Of a stretch of DNA of 64,000 nt, positions 1 to 11,674 are shown piece by piece. The translations under genes were made by a program, and so were the position numbers. Below the pieces are notes generated by a model, which saw nothing but the letters and a program-made list of their open reading frames with translations, did no database searches and was not told the origin of the DNA. This DNA comes from Dastarcus helophoroides (Eukaryota; Arthropoda; Insecta; Coleoptera; Bothrideridae). The first letter of the stretch is position 1. Every line of letters begins with the position of its first letter. Location of the stretch: positions 7,510,587-7,574,586 of the forward strand of contig CM053326.1 of assembly GCA_028583605.1 (NCBI GenBank), in the 5' to 3' direction.

Positions 1-600
1 CGATCATTTTCTTGGAAGTGCTCTGTGAACGAACAACTTTGGTGGGATTGGATTCATCGTTAAACATCCAAACAGTAGACTGTTGTTTGCTTTGAGGATC
101 ATACGAATAGTTTTGTCTCCTGTAACAGTGTTGTGTACGGATTTTGAACGTCCTCGGTCGAATTTTTTGAACATTTCCTGACACCAATCAACGCGACCCT
201 TTTTTGGCGCTTCGGTCAAATTATGCAGAATTCATCTGGAACATTTTTTTCTCATACCTAAATGTTCATGCAAAATCGATTGTATTGCAGTCTGCGATAT
301 CCTAAGAGGCGCCTCTATCTGTAAGTCACATGCCGATCTTCTTTAATCATGTTGTGCACAGCATCGATGTTTCTCGGAATGACAATCGATTTTGGCTAAC
401 CTTCTCTACATTCATCACTGACGGTCGCACGACCATGACGAAATTCTGCAAACCAATTGTAAACAGTCTTCTTTGATGGTGCTTCATTAGCAAAAGTTGC
501 ACGAAGCGATTCTATGCATTGTTGTTGAGTAAGGCCTTTTTTAAAATCATAAAAAATTATCCAACCTAAGCCTTCACGGGTGATTTCCATTTTTGCACAA
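1..600 (-). pseudogene. Mariner transposase fragment, frameshifted
   Basis: Reads on the minus strand as the first half of a Tc1/mariner transposase. Positions 590-396 encode the N-terminal helix-turn-helix region (FKKGLTQQQCIESLRATF, then KKTVYNWFAEF). After frame changes, positions 219-4 hold the segment around the first catalytic Asp (RVDWCQEMFKKFDRGRSKSV followed by VTGD). The normal continuation YDPQSKQQSTVW is readable in a neighbouring frame, so at least one frameshift lies just after the VTGD motif. The C-terminal half with the other two catalytic acids would lie outside the window. No inverted terminus was found upstream of the start codon at 590. The element is dead as it stands. 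Confidence 0.85.
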
Positions 601-727
601 ACTTGCTTCTTTTAAACGTTCTCTATCAACAACTTACTCAGTCAATTTCTAAATTGCCATTGGCTTCGCAATAACAAACGTCAATGTTTACAAATACAGT
701 GGTGCCACAACTCATTAACGCCACCTA

Positions 728-1535
728 TTGTTCGATTGTAAAAACTTAAAAGGCAACCCTCGTAATAAGTATAATAAACAAGTCGTAGATTTAAAAATAT
801 GCTGTAAACTGAATAACAGGACCATAAGCATGATCTGCTATGCGGACGATGCTATTATTGTAGCAGAGACAGAAAATGATTTGGAAAGACAACTATTTGC
901 TTTTTGTAAAATAGCAAAAAAATTTAACATGTTCATATCCGTCGACAAAACAAAATGTATAACCTTCGCTCAGGAACCAATCAGATGTAAACTAGTAATA
1001 CAAGACAAACCTGTAAAACAGGTAATGCAACTTAAATATCTAAGAGTAAACATATCCAACCAACAGAACCTAGAAAAATACCTAACAAATCAAATCAATA
1101 AAGCGGCCACAAATTCTGGCTGTCTACGTGACGTTACATGAAAAAACAAACATATGCGAATGGAAAGCAAAACCTGCATTTACAAAATTTGTGTAAGAAA
1201 AGTACTAACCTATGGTATAGAAACCAGAGCGGACACCAGGAAGACCAAGAATATGATGCGATCGTCTAAAATGAAGACTCTTTGGGTTCAAGTAAAAAAC
1301 GATGACAATAGAAGAACATAAGCAACCCAAGACATGGTAAGATGGGGAAGACAGAGAGGAAGACTATGGCATGAACACGTAAAAAGAATGGACCCAAACA
1401 GAATAGTCCACATTGCACTGGAAGGACAGCGCCCACCTAGAAAACCACTCAAAAGATGACGAGACAGCTGGGATTCGCTATCACAAGAACAACCATAGAA
1501 TACGGTTAAAGAACAGATCAGCAAGATCTATTAGA
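728..1535 (+). pseudogene. Decayed non-LTR retrotransposon, 3' end (RTE-like RT C-terminal part)
   Basis: The frame 728-1141 contains the reverse transcriptase catalytic motif CYADDAIIVAE and the downstream thumb-like segment (SVDKTKCITFAQEPIRCKLV, then QLKYLRVNIS). A stop (TGA where Trp is usual) ends it at 1141, but the same coding signal continues to about 1490 with further stops (VLTYGIETRADTRKTK, then MVRWGRQRGRLWHEHVKRMD, then RDSWDSLSQE). This tail is typical of a LINE group common in insects; RTE-like is my best guess at the clade. The 5' part is missing. The coding remnant runs straight into the GAA microsatellite, which is probably its 3' tail. Confidence 0.8.
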
Positions 1536-1830
1536 AGAAGAAGAAGAAGATGAAGAGGAAGAAGAAGAAAAAGAAGACGAAGAAGAGGAAGAAGAGGAAG
1601 AAGAGGAAGAGGAAGAAGAAGAAGAAGAAGAAGAAGAAGAAGAAGAAGAAAAAGAAGAAGAAAAAGAAGACGAAGAAGAGGAAGAAGAAGAAGAGGAAGA
1701 GGAAGAGGAAGAGGAAGAAGAAGAAGAAGAAGAAGAAGAAGAAAAAGAAGACGAAGAAGAGGAAGAGGAAGAAGAAGAAATAGAAAAAGAGGAGGACGAA
1801 GAAAAAGAAGAAGAGGAAGAAGAAGAAGAA
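1531..1830 (+). repeat. GAA/GAG-rich trinucleotide microsatellite
   Basis: About 300 bp of GAA with interspersed GAG, AAA and GAC triplets. All long frames here (poly-Lys on plus, poly-Leu or poly-Phe on minus) are artefacts of the repeat. Internal segments with GACGAAGAAGAG recur three times, so the array grew partly by duplication of longer blocks. It abuts the 3' end of the decayed LINE, and RTE-type LINEs often end in simple repeats, so it probably arose from that tail. Confidence 0.95.
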
Positions 1831-3140
1831 TACTTTTGTCTTGATCATTATCAACATTTTTACTGTAATCTCGAAATCCAGGCCCAGTCTTAGCTTTTAG
1901 AAGTTTTAAGAACATCGAAAATTTTGAGAAAAGTTCGTATTTTCCGAAAAAAACTTTACACTTCTGCGAGTTTTTTAAACGATATTTCGATATTTCCTTT
2001 TGAATCCTTGAATTACTTAATCTAGAAACTTCGTGAAGAAAGATGACATTTGATGATTTCGACTCAAGATTTTAATGTAGGCGATGAAATAGAAATCTAT
2101 ATTTCTATGGTCAATCAATAAGTTTTAATGCAGAAATTGGTATGATTGGAAACCACTTTGAGACGTTCCTCTTCTTTTATTTTATTTCCGTTTTCATCTT
2201 CAAGCGCTGGTGAACCTTAATTGCACTTGTAAACCGCATTTAGTTATTGTAATAAAGTGCATAGAAGGCGCGCTTGTTTTTCAGTTTCCTTTTCCGTCAT
2301 GATGCATTAGTTTTGCTAAAAACTCTCGAACAATGCAGAAGTTATTCAGGCTTGTCAACTTTAGAAAACCCATTGACAGTGGGCAAACAAACGTATTTAT
2401 GGGTATATTTTTTACGAGATTGATTTGTGAAAATTAATTGCATCCAAATTTAATAGGAAAACATCGTGAGATTTTTTCGGATGTGGAAAAATTTTACGCT
2501 GAATTGTCAAGGAGATTATGCGTAACGCGCAGCAAATTTAATTATACAGCATAATACGCAGAGCCCGATAATTAAAACAACAAAAATGATTCATAGATAG
2601 TGAATTATGCATTTTAATCTGTGGCGTATTCATCTCATCTTTGGTTAATTATACTTTATTTGCTGCTTGCGCAATGTGGCTTTTCTCCTCGCTACATATA
2701 AAACAGTTATATTAATAAAGTAATAATTAAGCATAATTACTGGGAATTAGTAAATAAATTAATGTTTACACATTGCTTTGGCGCTGCTGCATGTATATAG
2801 GCCATCTAACTGCGTTCCCAAGTCGATGTTACATGGTGCTTAAGGTTGCTACATCATTAGTAGCTAACGTTTCTATTCACTCATCATTACTTTATTAAGA
2901 TTCTTCGTGGAATGCCATCGCTAAAGACCGGAAAAGTGGTACAAATAAATGAAACGTATCCATTTAATGCACAAATTTTCGGAAAAAAATGTAACATACC
3001 ATTCACTTGGTCCATTTAATTCACGATAAGAACATGAAACAAACTGCAAGGTAAGTGAACCGCAGAAAAAAGATAAGTATATGTGCCAAATGTACTGGAT
3101 TTAGTTCTATTTTCTTGGTGTGCCGTGCATCTATAATTGG
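1831..3140. other. Intergenic AT-rich DNA, nothing recognised
   Basis: No supported frame, repeat boundary or RNA gene. Sequence is AT-rich but more complex than the arrays that follow. Confidence 0.5.
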
Positions 3141-3149
3141 ACCATTTGC

Positions 3150-4440
3150 TATGTTGAAATCCAAATTTCGATATTGTTCGCAAAATTTCGACTTTTCCAA
3201 AATACGAGACTTCCAAAATTCGAGTTTTTTTTAGAAAATTTCAAAATTGGATTGGATTTTTAAAAGGTTGAATTTTTTCAAAATTTCGATTTCATTTCAA
3301 AATTTCGAGTTCTAAAATTTTCGGCTATCAAAAGTTTCGACTTTTTTTCAAAATTTTAACTTCTTTCAAAGTTTTAACTTGTTTTGAAATTTCCACTTTC
3401 CTAAATTTAGGTTTTTTTTTTTTAAATAAGATCCATCAAATTTGGTTTTTTTTTTAAATTTTACATTGAATATTTCGACTATTTCAGAATTTTTTTAATT
3501 ATTCGAAAATGTAGCTTTGCTTAAAGGATTTGTTTTTCAGGATTTCGGTTTTACTTCAAAATTTATATTTCTTCAAAAATTTGACCTGAAAATTTTAAAT
3601 TTTTCAAAATTCTACCTCGACCATTATTTTAAAAATTTAAAAATTAACATTTTTTTCGAAATTCCTTTTTTTAATTCTTGACCCTTTCCAATTTGGACAT
3701 TTTTCCAGAATTTATTCTTATTTTCAAAAGTACCACTTATTTCAAAAAGTAAAGTTTTTTAAAATCTGGACTTTTTTGAAACTGAATTTTTTTTTTGGAA
3801 TTTCGAATTTTTTCAAAGTTGTAGATGTTTTTCAAAATTTCGACTTCCTTTGAAATATCTTTTAAAAATTTTTGAAAGTTGAATTTTTAATAATTTTTGA
3901 TCGTTTTTTAAATTTTTTAATTTTAATTTTGTAAAAAGCTTCGACATTTTTTCAAAATTTCGATTTCTTTTTGAATTTTTAACCTTTTTGAAAGTGAATT
4001 TTTGAATGGTTGAATTTTACAAAATTTCGATTTCAGTTTAATAAGTATGGATAGATTTTTTATTTAATTTGAAATTCGGGCTTGAAAATATCGCTATTTT
4101 TCAAAATTTCGATTTTATTTTGATAATTTTGATTTTCTTGAAAGTTAAAACTTTTTCCAATATTTCGACCTTTTTTTAAAAATTTCAATTCTTGTTTCAA
4201 AATTTCTACTCTTTTTCAAAGTTTCTGCATTTTTAAAAGTATCGAGTTTTTGAAAATTAGGTTTTTTTTTAAAGTTTGGACTTTTTTAAATTTTTATTTT
4301 ATTGACGATTTTATAGCAATTTAAAAATTTTGGTTTTTTCAATGCATCTATTTTTCAAAAATTTTTACCTTTACGAAAATTTTGAATTTTTGAAATATTC
4401 AGTTTTTATTGGAAAATTTCAATTTCAAATTTTGATAAAA
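3150..4440 (+). repeat. Degenerate AT-rich array, CAAAATTTCGACTTTTT-like units
   Basis: Irregular tandem-like repetition of a unit of roughly 18-22 bp whose core is CAAAATTTCGA followed by a T run. Here the T-rich form lies on the plus strand. Units differ in length and sequence, so no exact period holds. The same material recurs through the window. Several of the later blocks lie inside elements with hAT-like ends, but I found no termini for this block. Confidence 0.8.
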
Positions 4441-4444
4441 ATAT

Positions 4445-4779
4445 TATAACAAAAAGTAATTATAAAGTTTAGTTGGAAATTTTTTAGAAAATTTGATCAG
4501 GGGAAGCGGCCGCGATAATAAATCAAACGGCAGATAAGCGCTTTGGAAATTTCGGCAAACGATAAGCCTTATCTGCCGAATTCTTCTAGAACCCGGACCG
4601 GGACCTATATAAGGCGGTCACTTTTCCCTCAGTTAGTTAGTTGCTTGTTGGAAGTCAATCTATAAGTTAGTTAATTAAATAGTATAAGTGAATTACAATT
4701 GTTGGGTTCCGGAATCAGTTGGAAATAAAGTGGGTACAATTCACGGCGTATTAATCATTCGAACCGATAACGCGCAACT
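4445..4779 (+). mobile_element. Solo LTR, copy 1 (degraded ends)
   Basis: One of four copies of a ~325-355 bp LTR; the others are at 13369, 18778 (inverted) and 52098. It has a TATA box (TATATAAGGCGGTC near 4614), a GTTAGTTAGTT stretch downstream, and an AATAAAG polyadenylation-like signal near 4720. The 5' end reads TATAAC rather than TGTAAC and the 3' end GCGCAACT rather than GCGCAACA, so both terminal dinucleotides are mutated. No target duplication survives. There is no internal retrotransposon body beside it. Confidence 0.8.
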
Positions 4780-4789
4780 TCATCACTTC

Positions 4790-5865
4790 AATATTTCGAG
4801 AGTTTAATGTAAAGCTTTCTTGAATTTATTATTTTTTTTATTTTTAAAATTTCTTTGGTAAAACATTTCATTTTTTTGTTGAAAATTTCGTTTTTTCCGA
4901 AATGTGTACGACATTTCTTTTTAAATCTCGATATCTGTTGAAAATATTTCGATTTGTTTGAAGATTTCTGTAGTGATTTAGTTTCAATTTATTTTTAAAT
5001 TACAACTTTAAAATTTCGACCTATTGTAAACATTTGTTTAAACCTTTTAAATATTCTTGAAAATTAATAATTTTCTTAAATTTTCTATTTTTTTAAACAT
5101 CGACTTCAAAATTTCGATGTTATTTAAATGTTCGACATTTTTTTTTTGAAAATCTAACTTTTTATTTTCAAGATTTTGAATTTTTCGATATTTGGGATTT
5201 TTTGAAACTTTTTTTTATATAAAATTAGACGATTTTTGAACATTTAAACTTTTTTGCCGAAATTTAACTGAAAATGATTTAAATTTTCCAATTTTTTGTT
5301 AAACTTGGATTTTTTCAAAATTTTGACATTTGTTTGATAATCCTGACTTTTAATATTGTAGCTTTCTATGAAAATTTTGTATTTCTTTGTTTCAATAAAT
5401 TTAGGTTTCTTTTGGGAGTTTTGGCTTCAGCTAGAAGCCAAAGTTTCAAAAAATGTCGAAAATAGCAACACTGGAATATTGTTTTAAAAATGCTGGAATT
5501 TTCAAAGTAAACATTTAAGGTTTAATTAACATCCATAAGAATTTGACGTTATAAAAAAATTTCGAATTTTTTAGTGCAAAACTTAAAAGAAAAATTTTAA
5601 GTTCGGAATTTTAATAAAATTCGAACTTTGCTTAAAATTTCAAGTAGAAGTTTCGACGGCTAAATTAAAATTTATTTCAATAAATGTCGTTTTTTTGAAG
5701 AAGTCACAATTTCGAAAAAATATGTAAAAAATAATTTTCAAAATGTCCGCTTTGGCCTCGAAATTTTGCAAGTTCATTTTTTACACATTTGTCTGGAAAA
5801 GTAAACATTTTATAAGAAATTGAAATTTAATTCACCAACTTTTTTAGTTTAAAAACTGAAAAAAA
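4790..5865. repeat. Degenerate AT-rich array, mixed orientation
   Basis: Continues the family seen at 3150-4440 after the solo LTR. The T-rich form is on plus to about 5450; the GTCGAAAAT-like reverse form then appears. No coding potential. Confidence 0.7.
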
Positions 5866-5871
5866 AGCAGG

Positions 5872-6490
5872 GCTTTAAATCGAAACTGAACAAAAACAGA
5901 AAAAAAAGAAACGAAAAGAACGAAAAGGCAGGTAAACCAAAAAATAAAATATCGATTTATTTCGGATTTCGGGTTCGTGCAGGTGTTTGAATCTGGAAGA
6001 TTTTTTTGAATTTAGGGTTTTCTATTTAGTAATTGAGAATAATTTTATACATAACAGTGATGTCTGCTTATAACAAATCTTAAGGGACCGAAGAAATCGG
6101 TTCGTTGTAACCGAAGTTCATATTAAACGATAAATAATAAAGTACATACTCTTTACCAATCTGACAGATTGGTTCGCTATAAGCGAAAGTTCGTTATAAA
6201 CGGATATTACTGTAATCTAATTTTTTTTCCTTATTCCGGATTTGAATTGCAATTTTTCATAACTTTGGCTTCTTTTCTCACGATTTGGAGTTTCAAGTTC
6301 CAAATTTCCAACCGAAACAAATTAGACATTTCTAATTTAAGCTCGGAGTTTAGGTGTATTATTAATTGAAATTGAACATGTCGCCCGTGCCTTTGACTCT
6401 CCCATCGTTTGTTTTTCCTCTAAATTCTGCAAACACGAACTAAGAATTGATGCTGTTCCTATAAGAGAAAACTTTTTATAGAAAGAAATG
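5872..6490. other. Possible hAT-like terminus and flanking AT-rich DNA
   Basis: CAGGGCTTTAAATCGAAAC at 5872 resembles a hAT terminal sequence and opens rightward, but I found no matching opposite end, so no element is delimited. Around 6060-6215 there are paired motifs (CTTATAAC, GTTCGTTGTAACCGAAG, GTTCGTTATAAACG) that look like subterminal repeats of an unrecognised DNA transposon. The small frame at 6169-6369 is not supported. Confidence 0.35.
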
Positions 6491-6496
6491 TAGTTA

Positions 6497-7776
6497 CCAG
6501 GCAACCAAAAAAGTTTGTGCGGTTTTGAAGGTTACGAACAAGAAACACAAAAAATGGGTTTAACTTAGATTTATTCTGAAAAATAATCACCCTCAGCAAG
6601 TATTACCCTTTCCCATCTAGTCACAAGATCATATATCCTATTTTTGTAAACATCTTGCTTTTGGGAATTGAAGAAGTGTTATCACCTCGTTTTCTAAAAC
6701 CTCTCTATTTTCAAATCGCCAATTCCGCATGTGGTTGTCCAAGGCCAAAAACAGGTGGTAGTCACTTGGGGGCAAGGTCTGGTGAGTACGGAGGGTGAGG
6801 TAGAACTTTCCATTGTAGTCGCGCTATAGATTCCTGCGTGATTCTTGGTGTGTGTGGTCTTGCGTTATCCTGATGGAAGACAACACCTTTTCTGTTCGCC
6901 AAAGCAGGCTTTTATTGACTTAGAGCGACCGCAACCCTGTTAAGCTGTGTTGAGTAGATTTCAGCAGTAATGGTTTGTCCACTTGGTAGAAGCTCATAGT
7001 GAACTATACCTGCTGTAGTCCACCATACACATAACAGAATCTTTTGTTGGTTTAGCTGTCAACGGCAACGGATCTTTACTGGATAGCCAATGGTATGAGC
7101 GCTTATTGTTGTAGTACATAATCCATTTTTCATCACACGTCAACATCCGGTCAAAAAAATGACATTAAGTTGTGGCGAGAAAGCAATAATGAACAGATTG
7201 TTAAGCGCTGTAACTTTTTCGTTTCACTCAATTCATGTGGTACCCATTTGCTTAACTTCCATTGTTTCCCAAGCAGGTGCAAATGTATGCGAATAGTTTC
7301 ATCACTCACATTAAATTTTAAGGCAAGAGCTTGACATGTCTTACTTGAATCCTGCTCGATCGCCAGCTTGATATCGTCGTTGTTGATCGTTGATGGTATT
7401 CCGGAGCGAGGTTCATTTTCCAGATATTCGTCTCCAGAGGCAAATTTCTTAAACCACTTCTAATCCGTCCGTTTAGCTACAGTACCTTCCTCAAAAGCCG
7501 GGCATATCTTACGACAAATTTCTGCAGCCTTGATACCAAGTTTGAATTCATAAAGTAAACAAGCACGAATTATTGCATTTGACACGGCCATACTCTAGTA
7601 AAGATTTTGCACTTTAATTCAAAATAATCTAACTTATCAAATGCACTGAATGATACTCCTTGAGATAAGTTTTAACTTACATTCAAAATTACCCCACCAC
7701 TACATCCTGTTTACTGAATATAATTCATAAAAGTAGGCAATAAAGAAAAACCGCACGAACTTAATTGGTCGCCTGG
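6497..7776 (-). mobile_element. Mariner-like element with TA duplication, decayed transposase
   Basis: A 1280-bp element bounded by imperfect inverted repeats (CCAGGCAACCAAAAAAGTTT on the left; CCAGGCGACCAATTAAGTTC reading in from the right) with a TA on each side. The minus strand holds a transposase with many stops. It starts near 7590 as MAVSNAIIRACLLYEFKLGI, continues through SDETIRIHLHLLGKQWKLSK and WVPHELSETKKLQRL, and keeps the later motifs VVFHQDNARPHT and LPHPPYSPDLAP near 6900-6770. The length is normal for a full mariner, so this is a complete but inactive copy. It belongs to a different subfamily from the mellifera-type copies at 9267 and 21556. Confidence 0.9.
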
Positions 7777-7795
7777 TATATTAAAAATTACTCAT

Positions 7796-8029
7796 TTTGG
7801 TGAAGCGAACTGGTCCTTGGTTATCTTCAGAAATTGAAATACAAATCTTGTCCCTTGAAACCAAGAAAGTGTATAGAAACACAACAAAGGTTTCTCTAAC
7901 GCGATAGAGAGATAGTATCTTTCTAAAGACGATAGCTTGGCTATCGAAACGCGTTAGAGCCGCCTTTGCTGTGTTTTTTAATCTTTCTTGGTTTGAGGGG
8001 ACAAGATTTGTATTTGATTTTTTTTAAAG
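7796..8029. mobile_element. Foldback retroelement, copy 1
   Basis: Member of a ~230-bp family made of a short left-only leader (GGACTGGTCCTTGGTTATC in better copies) followed by two long inverted arms. Flanked by an 8-bp duplication TTACTCAT (7788-7795 and 8030-8037). The arms carry ACAAATCTTGTCCC, AACCAAGAAAG and TCTAACGCG and their complements. The central hammerhead-like core is damaged here (CTAAAGA in place of CTGAAGA), although the stem CGATAGC/GCTATCG and GAAACGCGT are intact. Confidence 0.85.
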
Positions 8030-8204
8030 TTACTCATGTTAATTTTTAACGTATAAAACCCCACAAAATTTTCTCGTTGACATTTTCTTACAATTTCACA
8101 ATAGGATTGTATGGTATGAAATTTTTTTTTGTGTAATAGATTTTTTTAAGTACTTGGAAAAGGTGAACGTTTTATGCCCTTGGAGCACTGTAAATAGAAA
8201 GAGG

Positions 8205-8515
8205 AAATAAAGATAGATGACGAACTGTCTTTTGAGACGGATAAATTGTCTGGGAAACTTGGGTTTGGTAACGAATTCTGTAGGAAAAATAGTCTCCAGA
8301 AGGTCACTGTTTCAAGCACAGGAATTTGCTATCTGTATATGCTGTATATGTCGTTGCTCTTTGGGGACTCATCTTGCGACCATCTCCCATGAAAATTAAA
8401 GAGACAAGTCACTAACCATCCTCCTGCGTTTTAGTAGAAGTATGTAGAGTCTGCAATCTGGAGAGACTCTTGTCAGAGCTTTATCATCAGAATTGTTTTA
8501 TAGAACCAATGTTTG
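8205..8515 (-). pseudogene. LINE fragment, C-terminal tail of RT ORF
   Basis: Collinear with the 3' end of the LINE at 30051-31490. It shares the segment corresponding to RRDSFFYRTSKLWNLLPKG (here degraded to RRDYFSYR), the AGGAATTTGCT block, and the AAGAGACAAGTCA block. Frame is lost in several places. It is a short 5'-truncated scrap of the same family and encodes nothing. Confidence 0.7.
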
Positions 8516-9264
8516 ATTAGGGAATTTTTTAGCAAGAAAGTGCTTTATTGATTCAAAAGTGCACAAGAGACAACAAATTCAAATATTGTAAAAAATTCAA
8601 ACTTCATTTTCCTCGGTCTTTCGCCATCAAACAGTGTGACTAATGCATTGGATGGCATATATTTTTTTTAAATTAATTTTCTTAATTACGCCCATTTCTA
8701 ATAAAAGGTAATGAATCATTATGAAAATATATTAATGAAAATCTGTTATCGCAGCTTTCATGAAAAAATAGATAGCGTAAATTAATATCTGTGAGTAATA
8801 AATAATATTTTGTTCATTGTCAGTATCTGATACCTAACTCCATTTAGATTAAACAATCTAGAAATTATTTTTAGTTTTCTTTATCAATTCAGTTGATAAA
8901 GTATTTTGATGAGGGCACCGTTCGATGATGTTAACAAGACGAAAAGCCGTGTAGGCGACGTTGTTTACCGTTTGAGAGACGTAACGGATGTATTGATAAA
9001 TCTAAAGCCGCTACATGCCGTGTTTAACCCATATCAGGGGCAAGGTACTCATATAAATTATACAGATAAATGCATTGGTTTATTCCTCTCTATAATTCTG
9101 TTGTGCATTTGTTATCAATTTATCAGCAATGTACATTTTTATGCCTTTTGATGATTGGTTATCCCGAAAGAAGTAAATCAACTGATGACATAAAACACTA
9201 AATCATTTATTTTTACTACTGTTGGCTTATGCAACATCCATATTAGATGTTTCCTCTTCAGTTG
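8516..9264. other. Intergenic DNA, nothing recognised
   Basis: No database-like protein family is recognisable in the 81-codon frame at 8906-9151. The segment 9235-9262 (GATGTTTCCTCTTCAG) resembles one just beyond the mariner at 10550-10578, so the mariner at 9267 may have inserted into an unidentified repeat. Confidence 0.35.
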
Positions 9265-9266
9265 TA

Positions 9267-10487
9267 CCAGGTCCTTCAATAAGTCCGTAGAATAAGTAAG
9301 AAAAAAACAAAATTTTGACAAAACTCGATACCACTTTTATAGTAGGATTTCTCTTTCTCATCAAAATAAGCCTCAGTTTCAGCGATTACTTCATCGTTGG
9401 ACTTAAATTTCTTTCCAACAAGCATTCTCTTAAGATCTGAAAACAGGAAAAAGTGGCTGGGGGCTAAATCTGAAGAATACGGTGGGTGGGTAAGCAATTC
9501 GAAGCCAATTCATTCAATTTTGTCATCGTTTTCATCAATTTGTGACACGGTGCATTGTCTTGGTAAAACAACACTTTTTTCTTTTGCAAATGTGGCCGTT
9601 TCTTTACGATTTCAGCCTTCAATCGATCTAAAAGTGCACAGTAATAGTCGCTTTTGATGGCGGTTCCTTTTTGGAAATAGTCGATGAATATTATTCCGTT
9701 CGCATCCCAAAATACAGAAGCCATCACCTTACCGGTCGACTGTTGCGTCTTTGCTCGCTTTGGATTCGGTTCGTCGACTGCTGTCCACTCAGCTGACTGT
9801 CCTTTGGATTATGGTGTGTAATAGTGAAGCCATGTCTCATCCATTGTCACATATCGACGATAGACTTCCATTTTATTGTGATTTAACAGCGCCAAACACT
9901 CCTCTGAAGCATCGATTCGTTGTCGTTTTTGGTCGACTGTGAGCTCACGCGGCACCCACTCTGCACAGAGCTTTCGCATACCCAAATGTTCGTGTAAAAT
10001 GGTGAAAACACTACCATCTGATATCTTTACAATGTCAGCTAGCTCGTGCATCGTGCGATCGTTCATAACCAATTTGTGGATTTTTTTGATGTTTTCTGGA
10101 ATAACAGCCTCATTTGGGCGTCCACTGCGCTCTGCATCATTTGTGCTGGTACGACCACGTTTAAATTCAGCAATCCACTTCTCTCCCATTTGGCTCCATG
10201 GAGCAGAGTTCGGATAATGTTTATCAAGCCTATGTTTGGTTTCCACTGTATTTTTTTTTCATCAAAAAGCAATGCTTTATCAAAATTCGAAATTCACTTT
10301 TTTCCATTTTTTTTCTCAATAACAAAAGTTGCTTCACACAAAATGCTATAACTCACGAATGAATAGTCAGATTGCTGTCAAATTTATACACGTATCGTTT
10401 GTAGGTTAGTATTAAATAAAAATCAAGTGGAAACAATTCTAGTAACGCCATATATGTGTCATCCTATGGACTTTTTGAATGGACGGT
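9267..10487 (-). mobile_element. Mellifera-type mariner, full length, inactive
   Basis: A 1221-bp element with imperfect termini: TTCAATAAGTCCGTAG on the left against TTCAAAAAGTCCATAGG reading in from the right. TA dinucleotides lie at 9265-9266 and 10488-10489. It carries one transposase pseudogene on the minus strand. A related copy lies at 21556-23237. Compared with that copy it lacks about 69 bp near the 3' end of the coding region, removing the usual RCIALEGNYVE C-terminus. Confidence 0.92.
9276..10307 (-). pseudogene. Mariner transposase (DD34D, mellifera subfamily), broken
   Basis: Cut-and-paste transposase of about 345 residues when intact; it would act on its own termini in the nucleus. 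Start is the ATG at 10307 (MEKSEFRILIKHCFLMKKK). The helix-turn-helix and linker follow (WIAEFKRGRTSTNDAERSGR, then ILHEHLGMRKLCAEWVPREL). The first catalytic Asp is in VTMDETWLHYYTP, the second in FYQDNAPCH, the third in PPYSSDLAPS. Lesions: a frameshift after about residue 20, a nonsense codon right after HYYTP (TAA for Glu), a frameshift between the second and third catalytic motifs, and a shortened C-terminus. The subfamily assignment is from remembered family consensus motifs. Confidence 0.9.
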
Positions 10488-10744
10488 TATACTTGGAGGT
10501 AGAGAGATCTTGTTGATGTAAAAATTTGTCTACCGATTTCAGTGTTCTGCACCTGGATGAGATGTTTCATCTTCAGCAGGTACATATTTAGTAGAGGAAT
10601 AGAGGAGGAGATTCTTGTAAAATTTGTTGATCAATTCTAGCGTCCTTGAACAAAGTTGATAACAGGAGAAATTGGTTATGCTTGGATTCCGGATATATGG
10701 TCTTTTACCTAACATTAGACGTAGCATGTAGACCGCCTTTTCCG

Positions 10745-11040
10745 TACAGGCTCTTCTCGTGAGCCATGTGTCTGGTTATTCACTCAGTAAAGAATTTCAT
10801 TGCAAAACTAAAAAACTTCTCTTGGAAGTGCCTTTCTCAAACTGACCATACTAGGTCAAAACTGACTATACTAGGTCAGGGTTCCCCCAGCAGCTATTCT
10901 CGTGATCCATGTGTCTGATCACTCACTCAGTAAATAATTTCATTGCGAAACTAAAAATCTTCTCTTGGAAATGCCTTTCTCAAACTCACCATATTAGGTC
11001 AGGATTCCCCCAGCAGAGATCTTCTTGAAAGTGGATTTAA
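10745..11040. repeat. Tandem duplication, period about 143 bp
   Basis: CTCTTCTCGTGAGCCATGTG at 10751 recurs as CTATTCTCGTGATCCATGTG at 10894, followed in both by ACTCAGTAAA and the CTTTCTCAAACT(C/G)ACCATA block. CATACTAGGTCA and GGTTCCCCCAGCAG recur as well. About two units plus part of a third. Origin unknown; no coding signal. Confidence 0.8.
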
Positions 11041-11045
11041 GGTTG

Positions 11046-11640
11046 TAAGTGGGTGGCTTCCTTTTTTTATTGGAATATTTTGGATACGATCAGGTACATT
11101 TTCCAAAAATATCTAGCCCTCCCCCATTTTGTTAGTTGTCTAAAATATTTGAATACGACAAGGTTTTGTCCAATTTTCATAGGAAGCTCCATCAGTGAGT
11201 TGTACAGGGCCCCTAGGAAGCTTAACCCGCCCCTGTTGAAGGAACTACATGGCCATCGAGGTAAAGTCCATTCTTCGTGTTAACCGGAGGCCTACGTAGA
11301 CCTCGATTAACCCCTCTTTCAACAACGCCCAGTAGGTAGTAATCAAGACAAATAAAGGGGCTGCATTGTGGTTATAAATCTGGCGGCCAGTGTTAGTTCA
11401 GTTTACTGTAGGGCCCAGTCCGAGTTCTTCTGATCTTGTGAGCGAGTGCGGGACATCAATTTCGATGTCAATACTATCCTCTTGTTTGAAAAAGTGAGGT
11501 GGCATAATATCCCCATCACTGCTTATGAAACCAAGCATCATGACTGATGCAGGAATTGTGCATGAACCTTCAGTCGGATCTCCACAGATCCATCAATCAT
11601 TTTGACGTAATGACATTTTTTTGTCTGAAAAACTTAAGTG
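11046..11640. other. Intergenic, slightly GC-richer; nothing recognised
   Basis: Contains AGGGCCC, CCTAGGAAGC and a TATAAATCTGG motif near 11374, which could belong to an old LTR or transposon end, but no boundaries or relatives occur in this window. The 76-codon frame at 11053-11283 shows no family features. Confidence 0.3.
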
Positions 11641-11674
11641 TTTGTTGTAACTTCAGTTTTCTTTGTTCTTGTTT

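Noticed and set aside
1481..1915. 144-, 108- and 77-codon open frames rich in Leu, Phe or Lys
   Set aside because: They are the three readings of the GAA/TTC microsatellite; no start context or non-repeat sequence supports a protein.
7796..8029. Foldback copies as ordinary cut-and-paste MITEs
   Set aside because: Target duplications vary from 8 to 12 bp among copies and the leader is present only on the left, unlike DNA transposon termini.
8906..9151. 81-codon frame with a hydrophobic C-terminus as a small membrane protein
   Set aside because: A hydrophobic run in AT-rich DNA is weak evidence; no signal peptide, homologous motif or neighbouring gene structure supports it.
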